Numbered from the stretch's first letter, positions 38,244-46,654 are shown. The stretch: 64,000 nt of DNA from Pseudomonas anguilliseptica (GCF_021375795.1 NZ_JAEIOI010000001.1:434001-498000); one strand, 5' to 3'. Program-made: numbers and translations. Notes: a model not told the origin generated them from the letters alone.

Positions 38244-39777
38244 AGAGCCTCCAGTGCTGTTCGCGGATGCGGGTCAGGCACAGGCGCAGCTCGGCTTCCA
38301 GGGCGCGGTCTTCGATCACTGGGTGGAAGTCCACGGCCAGTTGCTCGCGCATGGCGGCGACCGGCGCAGGGATATCGCTCTTGCCGTCGCGCTGGCGCAG
38401 CCACACGCCCTGGTTGGCGGCCAGCAGCGTGGCGGCGGCGACCTGTTCGGTCAGCTCCAGGCTGCGCAGGGCGTCGCGGGCGGCGATGGTGCCCATGCTC
38501 ACCTTGTCCTGGTTGTGGCATTCGGTGGAGCGCGAGAACACGCTGGCCGGCAGGGTGTTTTTCAGCGCTTCGGCGGTCCAGGCGCTGGTGCCGATCTGCA
38601 CGGCCTTGAAGCCGTGGTTGATCATTGCGCTGACGCTCGGCGCGCCGGACAGGTTGCTCGGCAGGCCGTGGTTGTAGCGGGTGTCGACCAGCAGGGCGAG
38701 CTGGCGGTCGAGCAGGTCGGCGACGTTGCCCACCAGGTTCTTCAGGCTGTCCATGGCGAAGGCGATATGCCCGCCGTAGAAGTGCCCGCCGTGCAGCACG
38801 CGTTCTTCTTCGGCGTCGATCAGCGGGTTGTCGTTGGCGCTGTTCAGTTCGGTTTCGATGAACTGGCGCAGCAGGCCCAGGCTGTCGGCCAGCACGCCCA
38901 GTACATGCGGGGCGCAGCGCAGCGAGTAACGGTCCTGCAGGCGGTGCAGTGGCGCGGTCGGCGCGTCGATGGCCAGGTCCTGGCGCAGCCAGGCGGCGAC
39001 CTGCATCTGACCCGGATGCGGTTTGGCGGCGAACAGGCGCTCGTCGAAGTGCTCCGGGTTGCCTTCCAGCGCCACCACATTGAGTGCGGTGATGCGCGTG
39101 GCCAGCTTGAGCAGGTAATCGGCGCGGGAGAACGCCTGGCAGGCCAGGGCGGTCATCACCGCAGTGCCATTCATCAGCGCCAGGGCTTCTTTCGGGCGCA
39201 GCACCAGCGGCGTCCAGCCCAGCTCGTTGTGCACGTCGATGGCGCTGCGGCGTTCGCCGTTGAACAGCACTTCACGCTCACCGGACAGGGTGGCGGCAAC
39301 GTAGGACAGCGGCGTGAGGTCGCCACTGGCGCCGACCGAGCCTTCTTCCGGGATCAGCGGCAGCACGTCGTATTCGAGAAACGCTTGCAGGCGCTCGAGC
39401 AGCTCCACGCGTACCCCGGAAACCCCGTGGCACAGCGACTGCAAGCGTGCGGCGAGCACGGCGCGGGTGCTGGCTTGATCCAGCAGCTTGCCCAGACCGC
39501 AGCCGTGGAAGGTGTACAGATGACGCGGCAGCGCCTCGACCTGATGCAGCGGCACGGCCACCACGCAGGAGTCGCCATAGCCGGTGGTGACGCCGTAGAT
39601 CACCCCTTCCTTGTCCAGCAGGCTGTCGAGAAAACGTGCGCCTTTGGCGATTTTTTCGCGGTAGGCGGCATCGCTTTGCAGCTGCGCCGGGGCGCTGCGG
39701 CTGGCCAGGGCGACGACCTGCTCGATGCGCAGGGGCTGTTCGCCAAACACGATGGGATCAGGCTGATGTGTCGTCAT
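38236..39777 (-). CDS. MIO-dependent aromatic amino acid ammonia lyase (HAL/TAL-like)
   Basis: 513 aa from ATG 39777, chosen with GGA upstream; an ATG two codons earlier is possible. The Ala-Ser-Gly triad that cyclises to the MIO cofactor is at residues 150-152 (GSVGASGDLTPL), and catalytic Tyr61 is in YGVTTGYG. The pair that governs ring selectivity reads Phe90-His91 (LYTFHGCG), where I recall Ser-His in histidine lyases and His-Leu in the R. sphaeroides tyrosine lyase. Given the pathway, it probably makes cinnamate or 4-coumarate as aryl starter; histidine specificity cannot be excluded from sequence. Confidence 0.85.
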   Translation of the reverse strand: MTTHQPDPIVFGEQPLRIEQVVALASRSAPAQLQSDAAYREKIAKGARFLDSLLDKEGVIYGVTTGYGDSCVVAVPLHQVEALPRHLYTFHGCGLGKLLDQASTRAVLAARLQSLCHGVSGVRVELLERLQAFLEYDVLPLIPEEGSVGASGDLTPLSYVAATLSGEREVLFNGERRSAIDVHNELGWTPLVLRPKEALALMNGTAVMTALACQAFSRADYLLKLATRITALNVVALEGNPEHFDERLFAAKPHPGQMQVAAWLRQDLAIDAPTAPLHRLQDRYSLRCAPHVLGVLADSLGLLRQFIETELNSANDNPLIDAEEERVLHGGHFYGGHIAFAMDSLKNLVGNVADLLDRQLALLVDTRYNHGLPSNLSGAPSVSAMINHGFKAVQIGTSAWTAEALKNTLPASVFSRSTECHNQDKVSMGTIAARDALRSLELTEQVAAATLLAANQGVWLRQRDGKSDIPAPVAAMREQLAVDFHPVIEDRALEAELRLCLTRIREQHWRLYA

Positions 39778-40696
39778 CTTCATTCCAGAACGGGTAGAAA
39801 TTGAACCATTGCAGGGGCGCACTCAGGCAGCGCTGGGCCAGGCGGTCGGCATAACGCTGGGTGCATTGGCGGATCGTTTCATCGCGCTCGCTGCGCTTCC
39901 ACGGCAGGCGCTCGATAAAGGGTTCGAGGATCACCTGGTAGCGGCCATTGATCTTCAAGCAGCTCATCAGGTTGACCGGGCATTGCAGCAGCCCGGCCAG
40001 CAGCCAGGGGCCTTGTGGGAAGTCCGCCGGCTGGCCGAGAAAATCCACGCTGACTTTGCGGCTGCCCTTGAGCGGTACGCGGTCGCCGGCAATCGCCAGC
40101 CATTCGCCACGTTCCAGTCGCTCGGACAATTGCAGCATGATTGCCGCGTCCAGTTCGCTGACCTGGATCAGGCGCATATGGCTGGCCCCGGCGTCGGCCA
40201 GCAGGCGGTTGAACTGTTCGGCATGTTTGGTGTGCAGCAGCACGTTCATCTGCACCCGCGCGCCGACTTCGGCCAGGGCGCGGCAGACTTCCAGGTTACC
40301 CAGATGTGCGGCCACCAGAATCTGCCCGCGGTTCTGCCGTTGCAGTTGGCCGCAGAGGTCGTCGGGGTCGATCAGGTCGACCTGCTCCAGGCCGAGGCGG
40401 CCGCTCCATACGTCGAGCTTGTCGAGCAGGGTATCGGCGAAGCTCATGAATTGGCGGAAGACCGAGAGCCGGGTCGGCTTCAGCTCGGCGCGCCCGCTCC
40501 AGGCCGCCAGGTTGCTCTGGTAGTGGCGGATGCTACGCCGCGCCTTGGCGCCGAACAGGTAGAAATACAGCACGATCAGATACAGCAACGGGCTGATCAG
40601 GCGACGGCCCAGCACACGTGCCAGCCAGGCGGTGAATTTCATCAGGATAAAACTGCCGCGCTCGCGCTGGCTGGCCCAATGGCGTTGATCACTCAT
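39758..40696 (-). CDS. LpxL-like lysophospholipid/lipid acyltransferase (ApeJ-type, acyltransferase part)
   Basis: 312 aa with an N-terminal membrane segment (LISPLLYLIVLYFYLFG) and the HxxxxE motif of lauroyl/myristoyl transferases (AHLGNLEVC), followed by GDRVPL. I chose ATG 40696, which overlaps the glycosyltransferase stop (ATGA). As I recall, E. coli encodes a glycosyltransferase-acyltransferase fusion at this position; here they are two genes with a four-base overlap. Likely attaches an acyl or polyene acyl chain to the sugar-lipid carrier; inference. Confidence 0.82.
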   Translation of the reverse strand: MSDQRHWASQRERGSFILMKFTAWLARVLGRRLISPLLYLIVLYFYLFGAKARRSIRHYQSNLAAWSGRAELKPTRLSVFRQFMSFADTLLDKLDVWSGRLGLEQVDLIDPDDLCGQLQRQNRGQILVAAHLGNLEVCRALAEVGARVQMNVLLHTKHAEQFNRLLADAGASHMRLIQVSELDAAIMLQLSERLERGEWLAIAGDRVPLKGSRKVSVDFLGQPADFPQGPWLLAGLLQCPVNLMSCLKINGRYQVILEPFIERLPWKRSERDETIRQCTQRYADRLAQRCLSAPLQWFNFYPFWNEDDDTSA

Positions 40697-41427
40697 GCCC
40701 GCCACCTGTGCCAGAGAATCAGTGGGGCGCGCACTAACATGCCGAAGAACAGCTTGGCGTGCATCTTGGAAATCAGCGCGTTGTCGAGCCACAGGCGAAA
40801 GTGCGAGAGGCCGTCCAGCGGGTAATGCACCTTGGTTGGCAGCCAGTGCATCGGCTGATTGCGCCAGGCCAGGCGCACCAGTACCTCGGTGTCGAAATCC
40901 ATGCGTTTGCCGATGTTTACCGCGTCGATCAGCGCCAGAGTGGCGGGCAGCGGGTAGACACGAAAGCCGCACATGGAGTCGCGGATACTCAGCGACAGGG
41001 TGTTGATCCACACCCAGATGTGGGTCAGGTAGCGCGCATAGAGGCGGCCTTTCGGCACGCTGTCGTCGTACTGTGGGTAGCCGCAGATCAGTGCGTGTGG
41101 TGCGGTTTGCGAGGCATCGATAAAGCGCGGCAGATCGCTGAGGTCGTGCTGGCCATCGGCGTCTACCTGCAGCGCATGGCTGAAGCCTAGCCGCGCCGCC
41201 TCACGCAGCCCGGCCATCACCGCGCCGCCCTTGCCCTGGTTGACTGGCAGACGGACGAGGTGGGTGTCGGGTTGTGCGGCCAACTGATCCATCACCGCTG
41301 CGCAGCTGCTGCTGGATGCGTCATCAACCAGCACGCAGGGCAGGCCGGCCGCATGCAGCGCGGCGACCACCACGGGTAGGGCGTGTTCGTGGTTGTAGAC
41401 CGGGATTACCGCGCAGGGCTTATGCAC
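40693..41427 (-). CDS. Family 2 glycosyltransferase
   Basis: 244 aa. GT2 motifs: CAVIPVYNHEHALP at the N-terminus, VDDASSSS, GKGGAVMAGLREA, and the metal/nucleotide-sugar DxD site in LQVDADGQHDLSDL. No long transmembrane tail. Probably links the aryl polyene to a sugar-containing lipid head, forming the glycolipid anchored in the outer membrane; donor and acceptor are unknown. Overlaps the ligase gene by eight bases. Confidence 0.85.
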   Translation of the reverse strand: MHKPCAVIPVYNHEHALPVVVAALHAAGLPCVLVDDASSSSCAAVMDQLAAQPDTHLVRLPVNQGKGGAVMAGLREAARLGFSHALQVDADGQHDLSDLPRFIDASQTAPHALICGYPQYDDSVPKGRLYARYLTHIWVWINTLSLSIRDSMCGFRVYPLPATLALIDAVNIGKRMDFDTEVLVRLAWRNQPMHWLPTKVHYPLDGLSHFRLWLDNALISKMHAKLFFGMLVRAPLILWHRWRA

Positions 41428-43090
41428 TGGCAGCCCCCAGCAAAATCCGCCCGGAGGAGCAGGCGGCCTCGCCGTTGCGGAAAGCGAAGTACAGCTTGCC
41501 GCGCGCGGCGTCGAAACGCAGGGTCAATTGCAGACGGTCACCGGGGCGCACCAACTGCTGGAATTTCAGCACTTCCATGCCGCTGAAGCGTGGCGGCAGA
41601 TCCTTGATCAGCTGTCGCGCCAGCTGCTGCGCCCAGTCGATTTGCACCACGCCGGGCAGCACCGGGGTCTGCGGGAAGTGCCCGCTAAAATGCGCCAGGT
41701 CCAGCGGTACATCCAGTTCCAACTGCCATTCGCCGTCCTGCTCGACGGCCGAGTTGGGTTCGACCTGGGTCGGCCGTGGCGCTGCCAGCACGGCTTCGAC
41801 GGTGGCCTGGGGCAGTTTGCCCTGGCTGGTGTAGGGCAGCTGCGCCAGCAGACGCCAGCGGCGGGGCAGGGCGATGGCTTCGCAATGCTCGGCCAGGTGA
41901 CGGCGCAGGGTTTCGGTAACAGTCTTGCGGCCCTGGTTGCGCAGGGCGTGCAAGCCGGCCGGGCTCAGGGCAACCAGGGCGCCGAGGTAGGCACGGCCTT
42001 CCTGCACCACACCCAGGCGTGCATCGCTGAGCCATTCGTGGCTGCTCAGCGCCTGTTCGAGCATGGGCAGGGAAATGCGTTTTTCTTCCAGCTTGATGAT
42101 GCGGTCCAGGCGGCCGCGCAGGGCAAAGCGGCCATCGGCCTGCAGCTCCACCGCATCGGCAGTCTGCTCGCGGTGGCCGGCAGGCAGATACGGCGAGGTC
42201 AGGTGCAGCGCACCTTCGGCGTTTTGTCCCAATACGATGCCGGCAAACGGCGTCCACAGTTCCCCGCCCTGACGCCAGGCGATACCGCCGGTTTCCGAGC
42301 TGCCGTAGATTTCCGTGGGCCATTGGCCAAGCAGCGTGTGCAACTCGGTGGCGGTTTCACCTGGCAGCGCGCCGCCTGAGGAAAACACCTGGCGCACCGC
42401 GCGCAGCGCCGGCCAGTTGAGGTTGTCGCCCATTCTTTTTAATAGCGCGGGGCTGGCCACCCAGGCGAAAGCCGTGCCGGTTGCCAGGCTTTCGCGCTGC
42501 AAATCTTCGGGGAACGGTTGGGCGCGGCGCAGGAACGCGCGGCCGGCGCAGAGTGGCCACAGCACGCGAAACAGCAGGCCGTAGATATGCTGAGTGGCGA
42601 CGCTGCCGAGAATGGTCGCGTCGCCCAGTTGCGCGCCCCACAGCTGTTCCAGCGCCTCGACTTCATTGGTCAGTTGGCGCAGGGACTTGTCGATCAGCTT
42701 GGCTTCACCGCTGGAGCCGGAGGTGCACAGGGTCAACCTGCATTGGTCGAGCTCCAGCGTGGCTGGTGGCAATGCGACACTTTCTGGATTTAGCAGGTCA
42801 TCCAGGTTGTCCAGCCACAGGTCGCACTGGCTGGCCATGCGCTGGCGGGTTTGCGGCTGGGCATCGGCCGGCAGCAGCACGGCAATCCCGGCGCGCCAGG
42901 CGGCGAGCAGGGCAATCGCCAGTTCGCCGGCGTCGTCCAGATACAGGGCCAGACGCTGCACGCTACGCGCTTGCAGCTCAGCGGCCAGGCGCAGAGCGTG
43001 CTGGCGCAGCGCTGGCTGGTCCATATCCGGGGTTGCCGGGCGACCGCTGTGGGCTTTGTCGAGCAGGTGCTCGAGGGGCAGCCAGTTCAT
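41420..43090 (-). CDS. Acyl-ACP ligase fused to a FabZ-like dehydratase domain (ApeH-ApeI fusion)
   Basis: 556 aa, two domains. Residues ~1-440 are an adenylate-forming ligase: CTSGSSGEAKLIDKS (phosphate loop), YGSSETGGIAW, GRLDRIIKLEEKRIS and the final Lys in TSQGKLPQ. It would activate the aryl acid starter for loading onto a carrier protein. Residues ~460-556 are a hotdog domain with the FabZ-like HFSGHFPQTPVLPGV motif; the usual catalytic Glu position reads Asp (VQIDWA). In E. coli the two functions are, as I recall, separate genes apeH and apeI. Confidence 0.86.
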   Translation of the reverse strand: MNWLPLEHLLDKAHSGRPATPDMDQPALRQHALRLAAELQARSVQRLALYLDDAGELAIALLAAWRAGIAVLLPADAQPQTRQRMASQCDLWLDNLDDLLNPESVALPPATLELDQCRLTLCTSGSSGEAKLIDKSLRQLTNEVEALEQLWGAQLGDATILGSVATQHIYGLLFRVLWPLCAGRAFLRRAQPFPEDLQRESLATGTAFAWVASPALLKRMGDNLNWPALRAVRQVFSSGGALPGETATELHTLLGQWPTEIYGSSETGGIAWRQGGELWTPFAGIVLGQNAEGALHLTSPYLPAGHREQTADAVELQADGRFALRGRLDRIIKLEEKRISLPMLEQALSSHEWLSDARLGVVQEGRAYLGALVALSPAGLHALRNQGRKTVTETLRRHLAEHCEAIALPRRWRLLAQLPYTSQGKLPQATVEAVLAAPRPTQVEPNSAVEQDGEWQLELDVPLDLAHFSGHFPQTPVLPGVVQIDWAQQLARQLIKDLPPRFSGMEVLKFQQLVRPGDRLQLTLRFDAARGKLYFAFRNGEAACSSGRILLGAASA

Positions 43091-43632
43091 TCATGTCTCC
43101 TTACGTGCTGGCGCACCAGCCACTCACCGGCAAACAGCAGGCCCATCAGGCCATACGCGATCAGCCCGGTATACAGGGTCCACCAGCTCAGCGGTGCCCA
43201 GAAATTCAGCGCCACCACCACCAGGCCGTTGAGCAGAAAGAAAGCGGCCCAGACCTGCGTCACGGTGCGCGTGTAGCGCACGGCCACTTCCGGCAGCTGC
43301 GGTTCGCTCAGGCGTGCCAGGCGCTCGATCAGCGGCGGGCCGAACTTCAGGCTGAGGCCGAACAACGCCAGCAACAGGCCGTTGAGCAACACTGGGTACC
43401 AGCGCAGCAGTGCCGGCTCGCCGGCCAGGCCGAGCAGCAGGCAGAAGCTCAGGGCCATGGCGGTCATCCAGCGGTTGCCGGGCTTGCCCCATTGCGTCAG
43501 CGCCCGGGCCAGCCACAGGCCGCCAAGGCAGACGGCAAACAGCTGCGGCGAGAGGTGCTCCATGCCGTAATACACGGCAAAGGGGTAGAGCAGCCCGGCC
43601 AGCAGCAGGAGCAGGCCAAATAGGCGACTCAT
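43087..43632 (-). CDS. Small polytopic membrane protein (COG4648-like, ApeG position)
   Basis: 181 aa with about five or six hydrophobic segments (LFGLLLLLAGLLYPFAVYYG first; ALSFCLLLGLAG; WWTLYTGLIAYGLMGLLFAG last). No enzyme motif. A conserved membrane protein of this kind stands between the carrier-protein genes and the ligase gene in other APE clusters. Function unknown. Overlaps the ACP gene by one base and the ligase gene by four. Confidence 0.8.
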   Translation of the reverse strand: MSRLFGLLLLLAGLLYPFAVYYGMEHLSPQLFAVCLGGLWLARALTQWGKPGNRWMTAMALSFCLLLGLAGEPALLRWYPVLLNGLLLALFGLSLKFGPPLIERLARLSEPQLPEVAVRYTRTVTQVWAAFFLLNGLVVVALNFWAPLSWWTLYTGLIAYGLMGLLFAGEWLVRQHVRRHE

Positions 43633-43892
43633 TATTCGCTGGCTGGGGCGTTGACCAGTTGCAGCACCGCCTCGACCACATCACCAACGGTGCGCACTGC
43701 CTTGAACTCTTCGGCCGCAAGCTTTTTACCGGTCTGACGCTTGATATGGTCGATCAGGTCGACCGCATCAATGCTATCGATCTCAAGGTCCTGATAGAGG
43801 TTCGCTTCCGGTGTAATACGTTCGGGCTCCAGCTCGAACAGCTCGACCAGGGCGTCGCGCAGGGTGTCGAAAATCTCTTCACGGGTTTGCAT
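43632..43892 (-). CDS. apeF: Acyl carrier protein 2 (ApeF-like)
   Basis: 86-aa acidic helical carrier protein. The phosphopantetheine serine lies in LEIDSIDAVDLIDH (near residue 40). Second of two tandem carrier proteins, 11 nt after the first, and distinct enough in sequence that they may hold different intermediates, for example starter and growing chain. Which does which cannot be read from sequence alone. Confidence 0.9.
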   Translation of the reverse strand: MQTREEIFDTLRDALVELFELEPERITPEANLYQDLEIDSIDAVDLIDHIKRQTGKKLAAEEFKAVRTVGDVVEAVLQLVNAPASE

Positions 43893-43903
43893 CGGCGGCT
43901 TCC

Positions 43904-44164
43904 TCAGGCGGTTTGTTGCGATGACACGAATGCCGCCAGGCTGGCTACGTTGGCAAAGTGCTTGCGGGTGTCTTTGGCTTCGGCGTCGATCTTGATGCCG
44001 AAACGTTTCTGGATCGCCAGGCCGAGTTCCAGGGCGTCTACCGAGTCCAGGCCCAGGCCTTCACCGAACAGGGTCAGGTCGGCGGCGATATCCTCTGCGG
44101 CCATGTCTTCGAGGCCCAGGGCGTCGATGATCAGGTTTTTAATTTCCAGCTGCAAATCGCTCAT
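43904..44164 (-). CDS. apeE: Acyl carrier protein 1 (ApeE-like)
   Basis: 86 aa from ATG 44164 (MSDLQLEIKNLIIDALGLED). Phosphopantetheine serine in GLGLDSVDALELGLAI. Starts 26 bases inside the end of the acyltransferase gene. Together with the next carrier protein it forms the tandem ACP pair typical of aryl polyene clusters. Confidence 0.9.
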   Translation of the reverse strand: MSDLQLEIKNLIIDALGLEDMAAEDIAADLTLFGEGLGLDSVDALELGLAIQKRFGIKIDAEAKDTRKHFANVASLAAFVSSQQTA

Positions 44165-44954
44165 CTTCGGCGAGCTCCTTAATAAAGTGTTGGTGCAGTA
44201 CATCATTGAGTTTGCGGGACGCAATCGGCGCTGGCCCCAGTGCATTGAACTGTTGTGGGTCGATATCCTCGCCTACCCGAAGGCGGAAGTGAAAGCGACG
44301 CGACGGAATGCTGTACCAGGGCTCGGCCTTGGTCAGGGTGGTGGGCGTGACGCTGATTACCACCGGGGTGACAACGCGTGCGCCGCGCAGGGCAATGGCC
44401 GCTGCGCCACGGTGAAATTCCGGGTGCTGGCCCGGCGTGGTGCGCGTGCCTTCCGGGAAAATCACCAGGGTCTGGCCGCTCTGCAGGGCGCTGGCGGCTT
44501 CGTCGAGCATGTCCATGCTGCCGCTGTTGCTGATGTAACCGGCGGCGCGGATCGGTCCGCGCATGCTCGGGTTGTCCCACAGGCTCTGTTTGACCACGCA
44601 GTTGGCATCACGAATAAAGGCGATCAGCACCACCACGTCGATCAGTGACGGGTGATTGGCAATCACCATCTGGCCTGGCTGGCCGAGACGCTCGATGCCT
44701 TCGACTTCGTAGGTCAGCACGCCGCTGCGGTACATAAAACGTACGAACAGGTAGAAGGTCTTGCTCACCACGGCGCGCGCGCGGGTACGCCGAACCAGGC
44801 TGTCACCCGGCAGCAGGGCCAGCAGCGGGAAGATCAGTACGCGCAGCAGCACCCCGCCGATGCCGAACAGGCTGAAACTCAGGGCCGTAGCGATCAGCCG
44901 CCACCAATAGGGCGCGCTGTACCGGCTCAGACCTTGTTGCGAGACCAGGTCCAT
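44139..44954 (-). CDS. PlsC-type 1-acylglycerol-3-phosphate acyltransferase (ApeD position)
   Basis: 271 aa from ATG 44954 (MDLVSQQGLSRYSAPYWWRL). Membrane segments near residues 20-50, then the acyltransferase box HxxxxD (NHPSLID) and the substrate motif FPEGTRT. It could acylate a glycerolipid that later bears the polyene. Overlaps the upstream chain-length-factor-like gene by 28 bases. Confidence 0.85.
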   Translation of the reverse strand: MDLVSQQGLSRYSAPYWWRLIATALSFSLFGIGGVLLRVLIFPLLALLPGDSLVRRTRARAVVSKTFYLFVRFMYRSGVLTYEVEGIERLGQPGQMVIANHPSLIDVVVLIAFIRDANCVVKQSLWDNPSMRGPIRAAGYISNSGSMDMLDEAASALQSGQTLVIFPEGTRTTPGQHPEFHRGAAAIALRGARVVTPVVISVTPTTLTKAEPWYSIPSRRFHFRLRVGEDIDPQQFNALGPAPIASRKLNDVLHQHFIKELAEDERFAAGN

Positions 44955-45658
44955 TGGCGGTTCTTCCAGTGATGTTGCAGGGTGGTCTGGTCGCTGCACA
45001 GGGCGCGTACCAGGTTGAGCGCGTGCGGCCATTCGCTGCGGACGCCGTCGCCCCGGCTTAGCTGCAACTGCCAGTCTTCGCCCGGGGTCAGCAGCAGGCC
45101 AACCGCATAGGGAAACGGCACGTCATCGATAAACGGCGCGTACAGCGCGGGCGGGGTTTCTTCGGCAATCACCAGCAACACTGCCGGTGCGCCGTCGTGG
45201 AGCATGCCGCAGGCTTCCAGTACGGCGTTTTCCAGGCCGTCGCCGGCACCGGCAATGGCGGTCATTTCGCTGTGATCGCCACGCTGGATCGACCACAGGC
45301 CGATGATCGCGTTGTGTACCGAGAGGCTGAATTGGGTCGGCGACAGCGGCTCGTCGTGTGCCAGATCGCTGAGGATGGTCAGGGTGCGCGGGGTTTCGCC
45401 GTGGCGGCTGGCAAACACCATGGGCAGTTGCGGGTGCGCTTCGGCCAGCGGCCAGGCGACGTGAAAGGCCATACGTGCCAGGCGGCTCAGGCGCCGGCGT
45501 TGCATGGCGGGCAGGGCGCTGACATCCGGCTGTTCGCCGGCATCCGTCAGGCACAGCGGAGCCTGATGCCAGGCGCACCAGTCAGCCGTGCTGTCCAGGC
45601 CAGGGGCCCAGGCACGCCATTGTTCGATCCTGAAGTGTGTCACGCGCTGCGCGTCCAT
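44927..45658 (-). CDS. apeC: Chain-length-factor-like beta-ketoacyl synthase fragment (ApeC-like)
   Basis: 243 aa from ATG 45658; a GTG at 45643 (VTHFRIEQWRAWAPGL) is equally reasonable, and longer starts (45754, 45787) would lie at or upstream of the candidate promoter. The sequence resembles the Ketoacyl-synt_2 family: only about half the length of a ketosynthase, without the Cys-His-His triad. In E. coli ApeC pairs with ApeO as a chain length factor. First gene of the operon, divergent from the ParA-like gene. Confidence 0.75.
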   Translation of the reverse strand: MDAQRVTHFRIEQWRAWAPGLDSTADWCAWHQAPLCLTDAGEQPDVSALPAMQRRRLSRLARMAFHVAWPLAEAHPQLPMVFASRHGETPRTLTILSDLAHDEPLSPTQFSLSVHNAIIGLWSIQRGDHSEMTAIAGAGDGLENAVLEACGMLHDGAPAVLLVIAEETPPALYAPFIDDVPFPYAVGLLLTPGEDWQLQLSRGDGVRSEWPHALNLVRALCSDQTTLQHHWKNRQWTWSRNKV

Positions 45659-45719
45659 GTCGGCTACAGCCAGCCGCAACCAGCGTGGGGCTTGGCAGCA
45701 GGTGTGGCGAAGTGCTGGC

Positions 45720-45748
45720 ATTATCCAGACCACGCGGGTCGTGCGCAA
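45720..45748 (-). promoter_or_regulatory. Candidate promoter of the aryl polyene operon
   Basis: On the minus strand TTGCGC (45748-45743), exactly 17 nt, GATAAT (45725-45720, five of six -10 matches). It would start transcription ~55 nt before the ATG at 45658 and supports that start. No clear operator palindrome and no regulator gene adjacent. Confidence 0.4.
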
Positions 45749-45870
45749 ATCCATGGCGCCGGGTTCTGACCATCGGCGACAGGTCAAGTGCCGAAAATCT
45801 CGCCCTTGTCACGTAGTTTGCATAGAATTCGGGACCATTTCGGGGTTAATGCGGGTCAGGGAGGTGTTTC

Positions 45871-46641
45871 ATGCGGCGCGTGATCTTCAATCAGAAGGGC
45901 GGTGTGGGTAAGTCCAGCATCGCCTGCAACCTGGCCGCGGTGAGTGCCTCGCAGGGCTATCGCACCCTGTTGATCGACCTGGATGCCCAGGCCAACTCGA
46001 CCCATTACCTTACCGGCCTGACCGGCGAGGAAATCCCCATGGGCATCGCCGAGTTCTTCAAGGGCACGCTGTCATCCGCGCCGTTCGGCAAGAAAGGCAG
46101 CGTGGATATCTACGAAACGCCGTTTGAAAACCTGCATGTGGTCACCGCCACCGCCGAGCTGGCTGATCTGCAGCCCAAGCTGGAGCAGAAGCACAAGATC
46201 AACAAGCTGCGCAAACTGCTCGAAGACCTCAGCGAAGACTACGAGCGGATCTACCTGGATACCCCGCCGGCCTTGAACTTCTACACCGTGTCGGCGCTGA
46301 TTGCGGCCGACCGCGTGCTGATTCCCTTTGACTGCGACAGCTTCTCGCGTCAGGCGCTGTACGGCTTGCTGCGCGAAATCGAAGAACTCAAGGAAGACCA
46401 CAACGAAGGCCTGGAAGTTGAAGGCATTGTGGTCAATCAGTTCCAGCCGCGTGCCAGCCTGCCGCAGCAACTGCTCGATGAGCTGATCGCCGAGGGCCTG
46501 CCGGTGCTGCCGGTCAACCTGATGAGTTCGGTGAAGATGCGCGAGTCGCACCAGGCCTGCACGCCGCTGATCCATCTGGACCGTAGCCACAAGCTGACCC
46601 AGCAATTTGTCGAGCTGCACGACCTGCTTAACGCCAATTGA
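45871..46641 (+). CDS. ParA/MinD-family ATPase
   Basis: 256-aa deviant Walker A ATPase: [40 protein letters not shown] 45871 has GGGAGG about 8 nt upstream. No parB-like gene is nearby and it is not part of the main chromosomal parAB near the origin; orphan ParA proteins of this type exist at the same place in P. aeruginosa as I recall. They position cellular cargo in related cases; the cargo here is unknown. Confidence 0.88.
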   Translation: MRRVIFNQKGGVGKSSIACNLAAVSASQGYRTLLIDLDAQANSTHYLTGLTGEEIPMGIAEFFKGTLSSAPFGKKGSVDIYETPFENLHVVTATAELADLQPKLEQKHKINKLRKLLEDLSEDYERIYLDTPPALNFYTVSALIAADRVLIPFDCDSFSRQALYGLLREIEELKEDHNEGLEVEGIVVNQFQPRASLPQQLLDELIAEGLPVLPVNLMSSVKMRESHQACTPLIHLDRSHKLTQQFVELHDLLNAN

Positions 46642-46654
46642 GCGTTAGCCCGTA

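Larger units (their letters stand above)
27297..45658 (-). other. Aryl polyene (APE) biosynthesis operon, 21 genes
   Basis: Every coding junction overlaps or is at most 11 nt, except the one split by a dispersed repeat. Order from the 5' end: CLF-like, PlsC-type acyltransferase, two ACPs, membrane protein, ligase-dehydratase fusion, GT2, LpxL-like acyltransferase, ammonia lyase, thioesterase, LolA-like, MMPL, antiporter-like, halogenase-like, methyltransferase, lipoprotein, ketosynthase, dehydratase, ketoreductase, ketosynthase (20 coding sequences, or 21 counting ligase and dehydratase functions separately). Core order follows apeC to apeR of E. coli as I remember it. No regulatory gene is included. 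Confidence 0.88.

Noticed and set aside
45754-45787. Longer starts for the ApeC-like protein
   Set aside because: They lie at or upstream of the best -10 candidate and the extra residues are not typical of the family.
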